Assembly (NCBI RefSeq): GCF_014905115.1
Contig: NZ_CP041235.1
Coordinates: 1,798,001-1,862,000, forward strand
Source: Sulfurimonas sediminis
GTDB taxonomy: Bacteria; Campylobacterota; Campylobacteria; Campylobacterales; Sulfurimonadaceae
DNA length: 64,000 nucleotides
Reading direction: 5' to 3'
Shown here: piece by piece, positions 18,213-27,053 of the stretch
Position numbering within the stretch: the stretch's first letter is position 1
Layout of the letters: the number at the start of each line of letters is the position of its first letter
Translations under genes and position numbers: made by a program
The notes under the pieces: generated by a model
Told to the model about the DNA's origin: nothing
Databases searched by the model: none
What the model saw: only the letters and a program-made list of their open reading frames with translations

Positions 18213-18794
18213 TTACAAATTGAGAGTATCAAGATTAAATGCTCTATAATAGTTGTCATCTTTGAGTCTGCCAAACAAAGATAAGTCAGCGGTATAAGTT
18301 CCAGGAAAGAACATAATAGTGGGTCTGTCTTTGATGTAGTTTTGAAGATTGTTGAGTATTGTATGAGAACGAATAAATGGGAAGACTTGACCGATACCCG
18401 TTAAAAAAAGCATTTTTGACGGGTTCTCTTTTGCTAATGCTTCAATGCGAGGTATGAGTTTAGTCTCACTATCAAGCACACTTTGCAGTGTTTTGAAGAG
18501 TTTTGAATTAGAGAGAGTTTTCTCTTTTTCTATAAGCTTCTCAAGTATGCCTCTCTCTTCGAGTATATTAAGAGATAAATCAAATAGATTGATCTCAAAT
18601 ACGCTAACACCATCACGAGCTAAACGGTCTTTGAGCTGTTTTGTCTTTTTGACAACATCATTCTCTTGTTCAGGATTATATGGCACAATGTAAAACGGTA
18701 TCTCTCCACCCAATGCACTCATAGATAAAAAGCTCTTTTTTTTGAGGTTATTAAAGAGTTTATCGTATTTCACTTCCAATGCTTCTAATTTCAT
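18213..18794 (-). CDS. brxB: BREX protein BrxB (DUF1788)
   Basis: A 193-residue protein matching BrxB (DUF1788) in size, position and the conserved ends: LFLTGIGQVFPFIRSH in the middle and MFFPGTYTADLSLFGRL near the C-terminus. It is small, soluble and without a catalytic motif; it is required for BREX methylation and defence. The start overlaps the end of brxA by 4 nt. Confidence 0.93.
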   Translation of the reverse strand: MKLEALEVKYDKLFNNLKKKSFLSMSALGGEIPFYIVPYNPEQENDVVKKTKQLKDRLARDGVSVFEINLFDLSLNILEERGILEKLIEKEKTLSNSKLFKTLQSVLDSETKLIPRIEALAKENPSKMLFLTGIGQVFPFIRSHTILNNLQNYIKDRPTIMFFPGTYTADLSLFGRLKDDNYYRAFNLDTLNL

Positions 18795-19435
18795 TTATAT
18801 CTCTTTATATGTTCATTTATCTCGTTGTCACTATATAAAAAACTACTAAGATATTTTGGGTCATCTTGGACTATTAGTTTTATAAGTTCTTCTGAAAGAT
18901 ATGGTTTTTGAATATTCTTACTTTTAACACTATCAATCAATCCGGCTTGCTCAAACATCTTAAACATCACTTGTTTGAGTTTGTATTTGGTTCCCTCAGA
19001 AATAGTATTGAGATTGTCGTATGCAATTCGTTTGCTGTCATAAAATGCTTCATAGTCACTGTTGATAAGTTGAAAATCAAAAAGGAGCAGTTTATTTCTC
19101 ATAACCTCAGTTGCAAAATCAGAGATAAAAGCATAGAGCTTAAAGCAACTCAGCATCGTAAGATTTTTAACATCGCAACTTGTTGCCTCTTCATAATATG
19201 CCAGTTGTTCTGATGTTAAAGTTTGAAGTCTTTTTTTGAACTCAATGAATTCTCTTTTTCGTGTAGCAATTGTTCCTTTTTGCAAAGCATCATCATCTAT
19301 AACACTCTTCGCAACACTGTCCCAATCAAGAGTCTCTTTGTAAAGTAAAGCAATAGTTTCAGCTTCATAAGCCTGTAGTGATACGGCTGTATATGATAAA
19401 AGATATTTTAATGTCACGACAATATTACCACCCAT
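18791..19435 (-). CDS. brxA: BREX protein BrxA (DUF1819)
   Basis: First gene of the BREX operon. The 214-residue helical protein with KYLLSYTAVSLQAYEAETIA at its N-terminus fits BrxA (DUF1819), a small DNA-binding protein with a winged-helix fold. The start at 19435 lacks a good Shine-Dalgarno; a GTG a few codons in (VTLKYLL) is an alternative. The IS1182-like element ends about 135 bp upstream. Confidence 0.9.
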   Translation of the reverse strand: MGGNIVVTLKYLLSYTAVSLQAYEAETIALLYKETLDWDSVAKSVIDDDALQKGTIATRKREFIEFKKRLQTLTSEQLAYYEEATSCDVKNLTMLSCFKLYAFISDFATEVMRNKLLLFDFQLINSDYEAFYDSKRIAYDNLNTISEGTKYKLKQVMFKMFEQAGLIDSVKSKNIQKPYLSEELIKLIVQDDPKYLSSFLYSDNEINEHIKRYK

Positions 19436-19510
19436 AGTTACTGTTTATAAATAATTTTATCTATTCTAGCATCAATTGAATGTGAAAATTGTTAAAACAT
19501 AAAAAATATA
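19436..19510 (-). promoter_or_regulatory. Candidate BREX operon promoter
   Basis: AT-rich leader of brxA. On the minus strand TAGAAT at 19468-19463 stands 27 nt before the brxA ATG and could serve as the -10 element; no clear -35 is seen, as is common in Campylobacterota. No BrxR-type regulator gene is present in the window. Confidence 0.35.
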
Positions 19511-19573
19511 CTAATTACTGAAATTTATCAACTCACAAACATTCACTTCTAAAACAAAAGCAATCTTTACTAG

Positions 19574-21184
19574 GAGTCTGTCGGATACCCATCCAAAAAT
19601 ACTCCCTATAATCTCTCATATTTTTAAAAAACCATTTTTAGAGCGATAATGTAGAAAATATTCTCTAAAATCCTTCATATATTGCTCGATATATGCCATC
19701 CCTGTCTCCTGTTATCCCATTATCGTATGCAATCTCTTCAGATTGTATGCCATGCATACCAAACGCCACTCACCTTGTGCCTTTTGAAGCCCTCTGAGCA
19801 TAAATTGCCTAAATCCAATTACCTGTTTGATGATACCGAAGATGGGTTCTATGACACATTTGCGTTGGGCATAAATAGCTTTACCCTCTTTGGTCTGAAG
19901 ACGGTGTTTCATTTTTTCTACTTCAGTAGGATTATCAGGCAAAGGGTCTGCCTCTTTGAATCTCTCTTCAAGTGGCTGATTGTGTTGCTCTTTTCCAAAT
20001 GAGATATAGGGTGTCATTTTGCTTTTTACACATAGCTTGATATTCTCTTCGCTGAAATAGCCTGCATCCGCATTGAATGCAGCGGAAGGTTTGAGTTTTG
20101 GATGTACCTCATACCATTGCAGTGTAGGCTTAACCTCCTGTTTGTCATTGGTGTTTTGTGTAACATGGGTATGGAGTATCAGACGGGAATCATGCTCTGC
20201 TGAGGCTTGGGCATTGTAGCACTGCTCAAACCCTCCGCCTGATGTTTTCATAATACGAGACTCTTCATCGGTCAGGTTGACCTGGTCTTTATCCAATACT
20301 TCTTCGACAGGCTCTTTTGGCACTTTGCCTTTTGTCTTCTTGTCTGTGAGCTTCTCTTTCTCCTTGCGTCTCTTCATCTTCTCATCATAGAGTGCTTTCT
20401 CTTTTGCATAGCGCTCTTTGGCGCGTTGCTCTATTTTTGCTTTGGCTTCCTTAATGACTTCAAGACGCTCTTCTCTTCGTTCCAGCTCCTCAGGGATATT
20501 CACTCCTTCATCGCTTTTACTGTTGTCTGCCTCTTGTGCTTTTTCAAGCAAGGCCTGCACTTCTGCTTCGAGTTGGGATTGCAGTTTTTTTATATGTCCG
20601 TAGCTCAGTGCCTTATGCTTGGAAGCGTTGGCTTTGACTTTGGTACCGTCAAGACTTACTTTGCCTACTTTAAGTACGCCCGACTTCTGTGCTACCTCAA
20701 GTATCTGCACAAAGAGATCGGATATCTGGGAAAGAAAACGTTTGCGGAAGTTGGCAATGGTATCGTGATCGGGATGAGTATTGACAGCAATATATCTAAA
20801 TGGTACAGAATCGTAGGTAGCCTGTTCTATCTTTCTGCTTGAAAAGACTCCTGTTGCACCCCAAGAGTATTTCCTCGCTTCGCTCACCGCACATATCCGT
20901 AAAAGAGAAGCGAAAGCATTGCTTTGGGATCATAGGCATCTTTGCCACCTTCTTTGTAGTGTTTGTAGATATCATTGAGATCGAGTGTTTCGACTATCTC
21001 TACAATGAAGCGTGCCAAATGCCTCTTTGGAAGCCACTCTTCTATACTCGGAGGCATCAGGAATGGCTGATTTCGGTTAGCTGCTATGAAGGGTTTCATA
21101 TCGTCAAAGCCTTATTAGAATATTCTCTTATTTATATTTATTATACCTGATTATTGGTTTTGAGTGGGTTAATCCGACAGGCTC
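19574..21184 (-). mobile_element. IS1182-like insertion sequence
   Basis: About 1.6 kb bounded by inverted repeats gagtctgtcggat at 19574-19586 and atccgacaggctc at 21172-21184 (12 of 13 pairing). Both ends are flanked by CTAG (19570-19573 and 21185-21188). The right flank is ISAs1-family sequence but the left flank is not, so the original target is no longer contiguous: DNA on one side has been lost or exchanged. The transposase within is interrupted. Confidence 0.8.
19712..21099 (-). pseudogene. IS1182-family transposase, split by a 35-nt insertion
   Basis: Two ORFs together make one DDE transposase: 21099-20884 (71 residues, N-terminal part ending LLFYGYVR) and 20887-19712 (391 residues, from TGVFSSRKIEQATY to the DDE region with SLDGTKVKANASKH and CVIEPIFG). 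They overlap by ATGA in different frames. Removing 35 nt at 20858-20892 would join them as FYGYATGVFSSRKIE, the expected family sequence. The extra segment starts with GTGC and is followed by GTGC. The product is therefore probably inactive unless the short overlap permits reinitiation to give two cooperating polypeptides. Confidence 0.75.
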
Positions 21185-21188
21185 CTAG

Positions 21189-21405
21189 TCGGTGTCTTTT
21201 ACCTTGAGGTTTCCGATAGTCTGTCACCTCTGAAAACAATTTTAAAAGTTGATTTGATTGGGCTTGATCTGCATACCCTCTTATAGAACGCTTTTTCGCT
21301 AATTTTTCTCTTGTTTTTGTTGCCATATGTAATCACTTTAGTTTTTTAGAGTTTAAGCAATTATTGTTCTTCTTTTAAATTCCTGTTTTTTTAGGATTGG
21401 GGTGC
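21189..21405 (-). mobile_element. Truncated ISAs1-family copy (copy 1)
   Basis: This ~220-bp segment is nearly identical to 22453-22670, the transposase-start end of the neighbouring ISAs1-family element; the differences I see are one T in a homopolymer and one T/C change. It carries the first ~47 codons of the transposase (start at 21326) before running into the IS1182-like end, which produces a 61-codon chimeric ORF with no function. It ends in the terminal repeat aggattggggtgc at 21393-21405. Confidence 0.8.
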
Positions 21406-21412
21406 AATAGTT

Positions 21413-22670
21413 GCACCACAATCCTCTAAAAACTCAATTTTAATATTTGAGCGATAGAGTCATCCAAATCCCATCTATTGTTGATGAGTTGTTCTTGTAT
21501 AGATTTTGCACCATTAAGGTGTAAAATATTCAAAATCATACTTCTAAGAATAGTCATTAAAAATGGATTTAAATGACAATTATGAGCATCTTCTAAAAGT
21601 GAATTATCTTTGTATTGATGCATGGTTTCCACTTTCCAATGGTGTAAAATTTTATTGTGAAAGAATTCTGCACTTTCATGAAAATTTGCAATACAGAATT
21701 GAATTCTAGTGCTATTAGTAATCTCGCCAGTTTTATGATTTGTTGACTCTACTTTTTTTATAACTTTTATTATTGAGCGAATATGAGTTATGCCATTATG
21801 ATAAAAAGTAGTTGGTTGATATACAAACACCTTCCTATTAATCCATTCATTAGATTGTTGGACAGGTTTAGCCTTGTAAATATTTGTCGGTTTTATATCT
21901 CTTGAAATTTCATCTATTTTATCAAGTAAGGTTTTTTGATTATCTTTTACCTTGGCAATATATTTTGAACCACTATTTTCGATAGCATCAAGAGTTTTTT
22001 TGGGTATTCATTGCATCAAAAGTAAAGATAAATTCATCTCCCAATTCCCCTATCATAGCCTGAAGGGCAGGTATTTCATTCGACTTCTCTGCTATTTGTT
22101 GATGAGCAATTATTACCCCTATCTCAGATAAAACAGCACCAACTACTTCTATTGATCTCTTATCTTTGTATTTGCTGCCATTCATAACCTTGCCATCTAC
22201 GCTCAGGTGCTTTCCTCTTGTATCGACATAGGTTCTTATCCATTTCCTAAAAACAACTTCAACTTCTTGGCTATCAACTTTCGCTAACACATCAGAAACC
22301 AAACTTTTCTTTGGTGTTAATATAAACTCTACACCTAATAATCTTTTAACTTGTTCTTTTTGAATATGCTTCTCTATCCAAATAGATATTTGCTTATAGT
22401 CAGTTGCTCCCATCAATCCAGCCAATACTGAAAGATATAAAATATGTTCTAGTCGGTGTCTTTTACCTTGAGGTTTCCGATAGTCTGTCACCTCTGAAAA
22501 CAATTTTAAAAGTTGATTTGATTGGGCTTGATCTGCATACCCTCTTATAGAACGCTTTTTCGCTAATTTTTCTCTTGTTTTTGTTGCCATATGTAATCAC
22601 TTTAGTTTTTTTAGAGTTCAAGCAATTATTGTTCTTCTTTTAAATTCCTGTTTTTTTAGGATTGGGGTGC
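21413..22670 (-). mobile_element. ISAs1-family insertion sequence (copy 2)
   Basis: About 1258 bp with terminal inverted repeats gcaccacaatcct at 21413-21425 and aggattggggtgc at 22658-22670 (one mismatch). The 7-mer aatagtt occurs on both sides (21406-21412 and 22671-22677). Because truncated copy 1 also ends right at the left aatagtt, copies 1 and 2 form a tandem dimer separated by one target-site copy. Confidence 0.8.
21426..22590 (-). pseudogene. ISAs1-family transposase, frameshifted
   Basis: The N-terminal 200 residues (22590-21988) include the family start (MATKTREKL, then VTDYRKPQGKRHRLEHILY) and the catalytic regions SVDGKVMNGSK and FTFDAMNTQK. Translation then stops early after a run of seven A residues on the coding strand near 21995-22003; with six As it would continue KTLDAIENSGSKYIAKVKDNQ and join the C-terminal ORF at 21830-21426 (KWKVETMHQY-like motif present as HWKVETMHQY). 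A one-base insertion in the A run explains the break; slippage there might restore a little full-length product. Confidence 0.8.
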
Positions 22671-22677
22671 AATAGTT

Positions 22678-23986
22678 TAGGTAAATCCCACGAAAAATAA
22701 AATAAATCTTAATCAATAGATTCAAAAGAACTGGAAGAAATATTGCTTAGACTCCTAAAACAAGGAGTTTACCATCAAATTAACACGCACAAAAGCCTTA
22801 CTTGAATCGCTAAAAAGTATCCCAGACTATAGAGTAGATACAGGGAAGATAGAATATCCATTGCACGAAGTTCTTTTCATGACACTTTTTGCACTTATCA
22901 AAGGAAATACAACTTTTAAGGATATATTTTCATGGATGATATATAACAAAGACAATGCAATACTCAAAGAGATTTTTGATAAAGAAGAGATAACGATTCC
23001 TTCCAAATCAACATATCATCGTTTATTGATAAACACAGATAATAATGCTTTGGAAAAAGTATTTAGAGAGTTCTTTTTTCCATTCATTGCACAAGAAAAT
23101 ATTGCTATTGACGGGAAGTGGCTGAGAGGTAGCGACGTGAATGGTCAATACACACAGGAAAGACATAAAGCAATACTAAATATCTTGGATAAAGATATAA
23201 AAATAGTGTTTGCTCACAAGTTTTTAGATAAAAATAAGAGTAGCGAAATTACTGCACTCAAAGAGGTTTTAAACGATAATATTTTTAGCAATGAAGGACA
23301 GATATTTTCCTTTGATGCACTGCTTACTCAATCAGAGATTCTCAACACTATTGATGAGCAAGGTAACAGATATATAGCAAAACTCAAAGATAACCAGAAA
23401 CACCTCAAAGAGAAAGCTATAAAGACCATAGAAGAGTTTAATCAGCCTACAGATAGAGTTGATGATGAAGATAGCTATTTAACTGAAAACAACAAAAGAG
23501 TCTCTCGAAAAGTAGAAGTTTTTCAAAATAAAAGTGCTGATTTAGTTATGTATCATGAGAACTTTCAAAATATTCAATCACTCATTAAAGTGACGAAAAC
23601 ATTAACAAATGCACAGACTGGTGAAGTTACAATTTCAACTCAATATTTAATGGCTAACTTTAAAACAACTGCAAAAGAGTTTCTTCAAAAGATACTGCAA
23701 CATTGGAGAGTGGAAACATATCACTATCACTTAGATATGCTTACTGAAGAAGATGACCATATAGCATATAAAGAGCCTTTCTCTATAGCTATTCTTAGAA
23801 GTTTTACTGTTAATCTTTATCAGTTGTTTTTAAATGAGAACAAAGATAAAAAGGTACTCCTAACCGGTAAAACTACAATGGCAGATATTAAAAGAAATGC
23901 TCTTTATCGTGATGATTTTAGTGTTCAATTGATTGAATCAAACTATATTGATTAAGATTTGTTTTATTTTTCGTGGGATTTACCTA
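22678..23986 (+). mobile_element. Intact ISAs1-family insertion sequence, copy A
   Basis: A 1309-bp element starting taggtaaatcccacg and ending cgtgggatttaccta, perfect terminal inverted repeats. A 10-bp direct repeat, tgcaatagtt, flanks it (22668-22677 and 23987-23996). It has inserted exactly at the right end of the neighbouring ISAs1-family dimer. A second copy, the same length and apparently identical, lies at 37764-39072. Confidence 0.9.
22774..23955 (+). CDS. ISAs1-family transposase, probable ATC start
   Basis: DDE transposase with IDGKWLRGS, FSFDALLTQSEI, GNRYIAKLKDNQKHL and HWRVETYHYHLD motifs, all typical of the family. The first conventional start, TTG at 22861, would remove the conserved N-terminal segment (SLKSIPDYRVDTGKIEYPLHEVLF). 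Upstream the frame is open to 22759 with no ATG, GTG or TTG, but AAGGAG at 22762-22767 lies 6 nt before ATC at 22774, giving a protein starting (M)KLTRTKALLESLK. I therefore place the start at ATC; a rare start codon would keep transposase levels low. About 393 residues. Confidence 0.75.
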   Translation: MKLTRTKALLESLKSIPDYRVDTGKIEYPLHEVLFMTLFALIKGNTTFKDIFSWMIYNKDNAILKEIFDKEEITIPSKSTYHRLLINTDNNALEKVFREFFFPFIAQENIAIDGKWLRGSDVNGQYTQERHKAILNILDKDIKIVFAHKFLDKNKSSEITALKEVLNDNIFSNEGQIFSFDALLTQSEILNTIDEQGNRYIAKLKDNQKHLKEKAIKTIEEFNQPTDRVDDEDSYLTENNKRVSRKVEVFQNKSADLVMYHENFQNIQSLIKVTKTLTNAQTGEVTISTQYLMANFKTTAKEFLQKILQHWRVETYHYHLDMLTEEDDHIAYKEPFSIAILRSFTVNLYQLFLNENKDKKVLLTGKTTMADIKRNALYRDDFSVQLIESNYID

Positions 23987-24010
23987 TGCAATAGTTGACA
24001 TTACTTATAA

Positions 24011-24190
24011 TATTAAGTTTTCTATAACTTTTATTCAGATAGAATTTACCAAGTCGATAAAGTAAATATGGTTACAGTTCAATTAAATGGCTATAAAACC
24101 ATAAATAAGGGGATGATAAACATGATAAATGAACTATTAATATATAAAACACGTAGAATTCTTAAAGACCGCGTTGCAGCTGGTAAATAA
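24011..24190 (+). pseudogene. Short open frame, probable gene remnant next to the IS
   Basis: Between the IS end and msrB (about 330 bp) the only coding-like signal is an open frame from the stop at 24008 to TAA at 24188-24190. It encodes FYNFYSDRIYQVDKVNM, VTVQLNGYKTINKGM and INELLIYKTRRILKDRVAAGK. It could be the 3' end of a gene cut by the insertions, or a 22-residue peptide from the ATG at 24122, which follows AAGGGG at good spacing. No family recognised. Confidence 0.3.
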
Positions 24191-24323
24191 CCATTAAGAG
24201 TATTGCTAAATAACTGGCGATACTCTTTTCTTTCTTCTTCCCCATAATTTTTTATCAAAATACTCATTTTATACATAAAACTAAATATACTTGATATACT
24301 ATAAAAAAAGTAAAGGAAATTTA

Positions 24324-24710
24324 ATGAAAGTAACAAAAAGCGAAGATGAATGGAAAAAAATTCTGAGTCCTGAAGCTTTTTCGGTATGCCGAAAAAACGG
24401 CACGGAAGCCCCTTTTTCCGGAAAATATTATGATAACAAAAGTGACGGCATTTACAAATGTATCTGTTGTGGTGCCCCGCTTTTTGAATCAAGCACAAAA
24501 TTTGATTCAGGAACAGGCTGGCCAAGTTATTATGAAGCAGTTGAAGGGGCTGTCACTGAAATAAAAGATATGTCACACGGTATGATTCGTACAGAAGTAA
24601 GATGCAGCAGTTGTGATGCTCATTTGGGACATCTTTTTCCTGATGGTCCTGAGCCTACGGGACTGCGATACTGCATCAACTCTGTATGTTTAGATTTTGA
24701 AGAAAAATAA
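24324..24710 (+). CDS. msrB: Peptide-methionine (R)-S-oxide reductase
   Basis: A 128-residue MsrB, which reduces methionine-R-sulfoxide in proteins using thioredoxin. Zinc ligands are Cys46-x-x-Cys49 and Cys94-x-x-Cys97; the GTGWPSY substrate loop begins at 63 and the catalytic Cys117 sits in RYCINS. I chose the ATG at 24324, preceded by AAAGGA. There is no signal peptide. A secreted or periplasmic cyclophilin follows 11 nt downstream and is probably co-transcribed, suggesting a protein-repair pair. Confidence 0.95.
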   Translation: MKVTKSEDEWKKILSPEAFSVCRKNGTEAPFSGKYYDNKSDGIYKCICCGAPLFESSTKFDSGTGWPSYYEAVEGAVTEIKDMSHGMIRTEVRCSSCDAHLGHLFPDGPEPTGLRYCINSVCLDFEEK

Positions 24711-24721
24711 GAAGCTTTTTA

Positions 24722-25267
24722 ATGAAACGAATTTTACTGGCACTGGTATTACTCTATACGACGCTCTTGCTTTCAAGTGAAAACAATCCGCATGTTGTAC
24801 TGCAAACAACACAGGGAAATATAGAACTTGAACTTTTTCCCGAAGCTGCACCTTTAGCCGTTGAAAACTTTCTTACCCATGTAAAAGAAGGCTATTACAA
24901 TGGTATAGCATTTCACAGGATTATTCACAATTTTATGATTCAAGGCGGTGATCCGACTGAAAGCGGCAGAGGCGGTGAGAGCATCTGGCATAAAGAGTTT
25001 AAGGATGAATTCAAAGCAAATCTTGTTTTTGACAAACCCGGTATTTTGGCAATGGCAAACAGAGGCCCAAATACAAACGGCAGTCAGTTTTTTATTACAA
25101 CGGCTCCAACGCCATGGCTCAATGGTGGCTATACAATTTTTGGAAAGGTTGCAGATCAAAAATCCATGCAAACTTTGCAAAAACTAAACAATGTCGCTAC
25201 TTCAGGGCGTTCTGGCGGAAACAGACCGCTGGAACGTCAGGAAATAATCAAAGCATACATAAAATAG
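24722..25267 (+). CDS. Exported cyclophilin-type peptidyl-prolyl isomerase
   Basis: This 181-residue protein begins with a signal peptide (KRILLALVLLYTTLLLSSEN) and is otherwise a single-domain cyclophilin that catalyses proline cis-trans isomerisation, here in the periplasm. The active-site segments FHRIIHNFMIQGGDP, SQFFITTAP and the tryptophan in TPWLNGGYTIFG are all present. Its stop lies 5 bp from the convergent folP stop; no terminator hairpin is evident between them. Confidence 0.94.
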   Translation: MKRILLALVLLYTTLLLSSENNPHVVLQTTQGNIELELFPEAAPLAVENFLTHVKEGYYNGIAFHRIIHNFMIQGGDPTESGRGGESIWHKEFKDEFKANLVFDKPGILAMANRGPNTNGSQFFITTAPTPWLNGGYTIFGKVADQKSMQTLQKLNNVATSGRSGGNRPLERQEIIKAYIK

Positions 25268-25272
25268 ACACT

Positions 25273-26412
25273 TTATGTATGCAAGGCCTGCAACACTTTA
25301 AGGGCCTGAAGATGTTGGGCCACATCATGCACACGTAAAATTGAAGCACCGTTTTTGACGGCTTCAAGATGCAGTACCAATGTGCCTGAGAGCCTCTCTT
25401 CTACAGAAGAAGGTGAAATTTTATCTATCATGGATTTTCTGGAAGCTCCGACCAGCAATGGCTTACCCAGGGTTAAAAAGTGCTCAAGGCTGCTCAAAAG
25501 TTTTATATTGTCTTCTAATCTTTTTCCAAAACCTATGCCTACATCAAGCACAATTTTTTTCACCCCAAAACTCTCAGCTTTTTCTACTCTTTTGATAAAA
25601 AAATCATATACATCTTCTATGACATTTTCGTAATAGGGGTTTTTCTGCATCGTTTGTGGCGTTCCTCTCATATGCATGATTACCGCTGTTGCATTATAAG
25701 CCGCACAAAGCTTGCATACCTCATCGTTTTGCAAACCGGTTATGTCATTTACAATACCAAAACCGCTCTCCAGAGCCTTTTGTAAAACTTTGGGTTCATA
25801 ACTGTCACAACTGAATTTTACCTTTTCATACAGTTTTTCTTCTTTTATAAGTCTCAAAAGCGGTTCTATTCTTGCCAACTCCTCTTCTACACTCACAGAT
25901 GGAGCATTTGGACGAGAAGAGACAGCCCCGATATCTATTATATCTGCACCCTCTTCAATCATAGTCTCTATAGTTTGTATTGCTTCTTTTTCTTTGAGCC
26001 TGCTTTGTGCGTAGAAACTGTCATCATTCGCATTTATAATACCCATAATCTCTACTGCATCCGTCTGACGAACCTGTGCAAACTCTTTGAGTTTTTTTGC
26101 CAGTTCTTTGAGTCCAAAAGGCTGTGCCAGCTCTTTTTTTGCCAAAGTTTTCAACTGTTTTGTATTTGCAATAAGTATGCAGTCAACTTTTGGCCTGGCT
26201 GCGACAACTGTCCCCCGAGGAACAGCCAAATCAGCCCCGATGGAGAGAGCATCCTGTTTCAAAATATTGGCAGCCCCTACATGTAAATCATATATATGTA
26301 AAATATGCATTGTTGCTTTTGACGCCAAAATTGTAATACCGCCCGCATCAACACCAAGCTTTTGCAATGCCTCTTTTATATTTATCTCATTTGACAGTTT
26401 TTCTACTCTCAT
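25273..26412 (-). CDS. folP: Dihydropteroate synthase
   Basis: A 379-residue DHPS, condensing p-aminobenzoate with the pterin pyrophosphate in folate synthesis. The catalytic TIM barrel spans about residues 115-379: MGIINANDDSFY, IIDIGAVSSRPNA, FGIVNDITGLQ, AVIMHMRGTP and LDVGIGFGK. An N-terminal extension of ~110 residues is longer than in the E. coli enzyme; such extensions are usual in Campylobacterota. Its start overlaps the end of holB by 4 nt in the hobA-holB-folP run known from Helicobacter. Confidence 0.95.
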   Translation of the reverse strand: MRVEKLSNEINIKEALQKLGVDAGGITILASKATMHILHIYDLHVGAANILKQDALSIGADLAVPRGTVVAARPKVDCILIANTKQLKTLAKKELAQPFGLKELAKKLKEFAQVRQTDAVEIMGIINANDDSFYAQSRLKEKEAIQTIETMIEEGADIIDIGAVSSRPNAPSVSVEEELARIEPLLRLIKEEKLYEKVKFSCDSYEPKVLQKALESGFGIVNDITGLQNDEVCKLCAAYNATAVIMHMRGTPQTMQKNPYYENVIEDVYDFFIKRVEKAESFGVKKIVLDVGIGFGKRLEDNIKLLSSLEHFLTLGKPLLVGASRKSMIDKISPSSVEERLSGTLVLHLEAVKNGASILRVHDVAQHLQALKVLQALHT

Positions 26413-27053
26413 TGTCTCTCCTGAGCAAAACTCATAAGCAGCATTGCCAAAACACTTTGGGGGCGTGAATTCAGGTCAAGCAATCGATAGGCTTTGTCAA
26501 AATTATCCAGCTGTGATGGAGAGAGTATCAATTTCTCAACAACAGTAGAACGGTAAAAAAGAGCTTCAACCAAAGCTTTTGCTTCTGTTTTAGAGACTCT
26601 GGCATGTTGTTTTAAAAATGCAAAAACCTCTTTGTAGTCGAGTCGAGCCAGTGTAATATCCAACTCCATAACACTGTGATGGAGTTGATTTTTTAAAATT
26701 GGCAGTCGTGAGCGTACGGTAGGCAGCAAATTTGATTTCGTCGGGGAGATAATAATAAACTCTATATTTGTCGGCGGTTCTTCCAAAAGTTTTAGCAGAG
26801 AGTTTTGTGCCACATCAGTAAACTCAGAAGCTGCGATGATGATATACTTTGTCTGTGCTTCACTGATGTATGCTTCAGCCGTTACAAGTTTTGCATGTTC
26901 AATTTTAAAATTTTCTTCTATAAACTTTACAACTCTGAAGCCCTGCAGTTCATTTTCAAGTTTTTCAGCAGCTTCCTCCACATCATTTGCAATGAGGATA
27001 TGCCCTTTTATTGCATCAGGAGCTTGCATCAACCTCTCCAAACATTGCAGCAT
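26409..27053 (-). CDS. holB: DNA polymerase III delta-prime-like subunit
   Basis: A 214-residue short clamp-loader subunit of the type found in Campylobacterota. YIIIAASEFTDVAQNSLLKLLEEPP and NLLPTVRSRLPI match the core of delta-prime, but there is no P-loop, as expected for this non-hydrolysing subunit. It overlaps hobA by up to 38 nt; an internal ATG at 27029 would shorten the overlap. It sits between hobA and folP, the conserved order in Helicobacter. Confidence 0.9.
   Translation of the reverse strand: MLQCLERLMQAPDAIKGHILIANDVEEAAEKLENELQGFRVVKFIEENFKIEHAKLVTAEAYISEAQTKYIIIAASEFTDVAQNSLLKLLEEPPTNIEFIIISPTKSNLLPTVRSRLPILKNQLHHSVMELDITLARLDYKEVFAFLKQHARVSKTEAKALVEALFYRSTVVEKLILSPSQLDNFDKAYRLLDLNSRPQSVLAMLLMSFAQERQ

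Noticed and set aside
19574-21184. Simple IS1182 insertion with CTAG duplication into the ISAs1 element
   Set aside because: Only the right flank matches the ISAs1 element; the left flank is unrelated, so rearrangement occurred.
22861-22863. TTG as transposase start
   Set aside because: It would remove the conserved family N-terminus and has no Shine-Dalgarno; the ATC at 22774 has an ideal one.
24091-24525. 144-codon minus-strand ORF
   Set aside because: Overlaps msrB antisense; msrB has all catalytic motifs and a good ribosome binding site.
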